Shown here: positions 38,098-39,718 of the stretch, in pieces
How positions within the stretch are numbered: the first letter of the stretch is position 1
Layout: each line of letters starts with the position of its first letter
NCBI GenBank assembly: GCA_009842645.1
Contig: VYFB01000036.1
Span: 1-39,718 of the forward strand
Origin: Nitrospira sp. SB0677_bin_15
GTDB taxonomy: Bacteria; Nitrospirota; Nitrospiria; Nitrospirales; UBA8639
DNA length: 39,718 nucleotides
Reading direction: 5' to 3'
Notes under the pieces: model-generated
Told to the model about the DNA's origin: nothing
The model's input: the letters and a program-made list of their open reading frames with translations, nothing else
Databases searched by the model: none
Made by a program: the position numbers and the translations under genes

Positions 38098-39641
38098 AAG
38101 TCACGGAGTAAGGCCAACAACCGGTTGATTTTCCGATCGGCTGCTTGTGCCTCTTCTTGAATATCCGTTTCGGGAAAAGCCAACACGCGACTAAAATACC
38201 GTTGAAGAATGTGCGAAACAATGGGATAGACAGGCGTGCGGGGCCGCGGTTGGGCCGTTTGAAAAACTGCAAGCCAATCCCTGTATTGAGGATTGGCGTG
38301 GAGTACCTCCGGATCGGCATACAGCGCAAGCCGGGAAGGGGCCAATGAGGCATGGATCGCAAAATGTTTCTGCATCTCGGGACTGGCCATGAACTCGATA
38401 AAGGCCCATGCCTCATCAGGGTGTCGCGAATAGGCGCTGATCCCGTAGAGCCATCCGCCCAAGGCGGCCGTGCTTCTGCCTTCGGGAAAACGTGGAAGGG
38501 TCGTCACGCCGACCTTGCCCACGATCTTTGAATACTGCGGATCATTCGCCAATCCCCACGCATACGGCCAATTGCGGTGAAACACCACGTTGCCCTGGAG
38601 AAACACGGCGAGGGATTCGGACTCCTGATAGGTCAGCGCGGCCGGGGTTGCCAGTCGTTGAATGATCTGCTCCCGGACAAATTGCACGGCTTGCAAGGAT
38701 TCGGGAGCCGTCAAATTCGAGCGCCTGCCGTCGTCCGTCAGAAACGAGCCGTTGTGGCTGCCCACGAACTCCAGCATGTCGCACACCAGTCCTTCATACT
38801 GCTTGAACTGGCCGCTGTAGCCCCTGAGGAGCGGGTTGGCGGTTCGTTCGCCTTCCAGAATGGCCTGCGCTTGATGCACCAGTTCATACCACGTGGAGGG
38901 GGGAGAAAACCCATATTTCTCCAAAAGATCTTTGCGGTAATACAGCATGCCGCTGTCGATACGGGAAGGGGCCCCGTAGATATGGTGCCGATACATGCCC
39001 GATACAATTGTGGCCGGCAGAAATTTCTCGCGTTCGTTTGGCGGAAAGTAATCGTCAAGCGGCAGGGCCCATTCCGCGGCGGCGAACTCTGCGGTCCAGA
39101 TCACGTCCATAAAGAACAGGTCGAGTGAAGCGTCGCGATTCCGCAACTTCTGCGTCAACAGATCGTGATAGGCCGTGGAGGAATGCGGTGCAATTTCCCG
39201 CTTGATACGGATGTGCGGGTGGATCTGCTCAAACCGTTGAATGGCCTCATCCCAGACCCGAGGATGGTCCGCCTTCCACGTCACAAAATGAAGGGTGATC
39301 AGCGGTGAAACGAGCGTAGGGGACGGCGGGAACTCGCTCTGCCTGTCCTGAGTGTTCTTCGACTCCGCTGTCGCTACGCTCAGAACGAACGGGAACGTAA
39401 AGTCGAAGGAGCCTGTCCTGAGCTTGTCGAAGGATGCCGTCCCGAATTCCTGACAGTGCGCGAATTGGACGTTGAACAGGAGCGACGCTGCAAAAAGCCT
39501 AGCTGCCCATGGCAAAAGGCGACGAAGCGGAAAGGACGACGCAATGGAGAAAACGGCGTGAAAGCCGTGAGTCGATTCCATGTTCCAAACAGACTGCAAC
39601 AATCCGGGGGGCAAAGACAACGTTGCCGATTGTGTGTCCAT
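38094..39641 (-). CDS. Extracellular sugar-binding protein of a CUT1-type ABC importer
   Basis: The 515-aa protein is a family-1 solute-binding protein that delivers sugar to the permeases. The mature domain begins near LITLHFVTWKADHPRVWDEAIQRFEQIHPHIRIKRE and continues through GAPSRIDSGMLYYRKDLLEKYGFSPPSTWYELVHQAQ and VFLQGNVVFHRNWPYAWGLA to GWLYGISAYSRHPDEAWAFIEFMASPEMQK. An N-terminal signal (about 38-63, LRRLLPWAARLFAASLLFNVQFAHC) follows a long n-region; a second start is 39581. Oddity: residues about 64-105 are encoded by dispersed repeats (39340-39435), giving the tell-tale FDKLRTGS string between signal and mature domain. First gene of the importer operon. Confidence 0.9.
   Translation of the reverse strand: MDTQSATLSLPPGLLQSVWNMESTHGFHAVFSIASSFPLRRLLPWAARLFAASLLFNVQFAHCQEFGTASFDKLRTGSFDFTFPFVLSVATAESKNTQDRQSEFPPSPTLVSPLITLHFVTWKADHPRVWDEAIQRFEQIHPHIRIKREIAPHSSTAYHDLLTQKLRNRDASLDLFFMDVIWTAEFAAAEWALPLDDYFPPNEREKFLPATIVSGMYRHHIYGAPSRIDSGMLYYRKDLLEKYGFSPPSTWYELVHQAQAILEGERTANPLLRGYSGQFKQYEGLVCDMLEFVGSHNGSFLTDDGRRSNLTAPESLQAVQFVREQIIQRLATPAALTYQESESLAVFLQGNVVFHRNWPYAWGLANDPQYSKIVGKVGVTTLPRFPEGRSTAALGGWLYGISAYSRHPDEAWAFIEFMASPEMQKHFAIHASLAPSRLALYADPEVLHANPQYRDWLAVFQTAQPRPRTPVYPIVSHILQRYFSRVLAFPETDIQEEAQAADRKINRLLALLRDL
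39340..39435. repeat. Dispersed CCTGAGC repeats inside the binding-protein gene
   Basis: Units CCTGTCCTGAGTGTTCTTCGAC, CGCTACGCTCAGAACGAACGGG and GCCTGTCCTGAGCTTGTCG are the same families as in intergenic DNA at 1050-1230 and 13104-13210. Here they are in frame with the coding sequence. Confidence 0.75.
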
Positions 39642-39666
39642 GCGAAATCACATATGGTAATCGTAA

Positions 39667-39718
39667 GGAACCTCTGATTAAGTGCACTATCGGGCGCAGG
39701 GCTGCGTTGTGTCCTCGC
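39667..39718 (+). mobile_element. MITE copy 6 (cut by the window end)
   Basis: The left end GGAACCTCTGATTAAGTG and the following CACTATCGGGCGCAGGGC match copies 2 and 3 exactly or nearly so. The right part is beyond the window. It lies just upstream of the sugar importer operon, about 25 bp from the predicted start of the binding-protein gene. Confidence 0.8.

Overview
The window looks like a chromosomal piece of a Nitrospira-like bacterium (phylum Nitrospirota). This rests on gene content and style, not on a marker gene: a cyanate uptake and cyanase operon, a long-type quinolinate synthase, ileS-lspA in tandem, moderately high GC, and a genome full of short dispersed repeats. No rRNA, tRNA or CRISPR array was seen.

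Layout. 1-460: start of an exported Calx-beta-like repeat protein that runs off the left edge. 461-1278: MITE copy plus dispersed repeats. 1279-12465: housekeeping genes: nadA; ileS-lspA (overlapping); a [2Fe-2S] ferredoxin-moaB pair; a gamma-glutamylcyclotransferase-like protein; a YkgJ-type cysteine-cluster protein; a HIT protein; and a LytS/LytTR-type two-component pair. A small exported TonB-C-like protein follows at 12619-13080. 13333-19348: a decaying defence island. It holds a type I restriction-modification locus (hsdM with an internal deletion, hsdS split by one amber codon). Between hsdM and hsdS sits an intact AAA ATPase plus DUF4276 (TOPRIM-like) pair. Behind hsdS are relics of a SIR2 gene and a DUF4062 gene. 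19341-22209: a zinc-metallopeptidase, an SRAP/YedK protein, an SDR dehydrogenase and an exported unknown.

22210-28094: the nitrogen module. On the minus strand lie a Tat-type substrate-binding protein, a permease, an ATPase and cyanase (cynABDS-like). Divergent to them is a NifA/NtrC-type sigma-54 activator. The space between holds a well-matched sigma-54 promoter for the operon, a strong intrinsic terminator inside its leader, NifA-like enhancer sites, and a 142-bp MITE that separates promoter from enhancer. The likely logic is that nitrogen or cyanate status acts through the activator on the sigma-54 promoter, with possible attenuation in the leader; cyanate is then imported and split to ammonia and CO2.

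28165-30978: a scrap yard of mobile and defence remnants: a truncated MITE, toxin, DUF433 and DUF5615 fragments welded together, a broken hsdR more than 10 kb from hsdM/hsdS, an intact VapBC-like toxin-antitoxin pair, and an internally deleted IS5-family element. 31049-33356: an apparently intact type II restriction-modification pair (HNH nuclease plus PvuII-like N4-cytosine methyltransferase with an N-terminal ribbon-helix-helix-like extension). 33698-34462: a DsrE-like protein and an unknown. 34621-39641: a carbohydrate-type ABC importer operon (solute-binding protein, two permeases, MalK/UgpC ATPase) with a coupled exported unknown. The window ends inside another MITE copy.

Two themes run through the window. 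First, a 142-bp MITE family shares its terminal repeat with the IS5-family remnant and has left six copies, often beside stop codons or in regulatory DNA. Second, short palindromic repeats have been absorbed in frame into at least five proteins.
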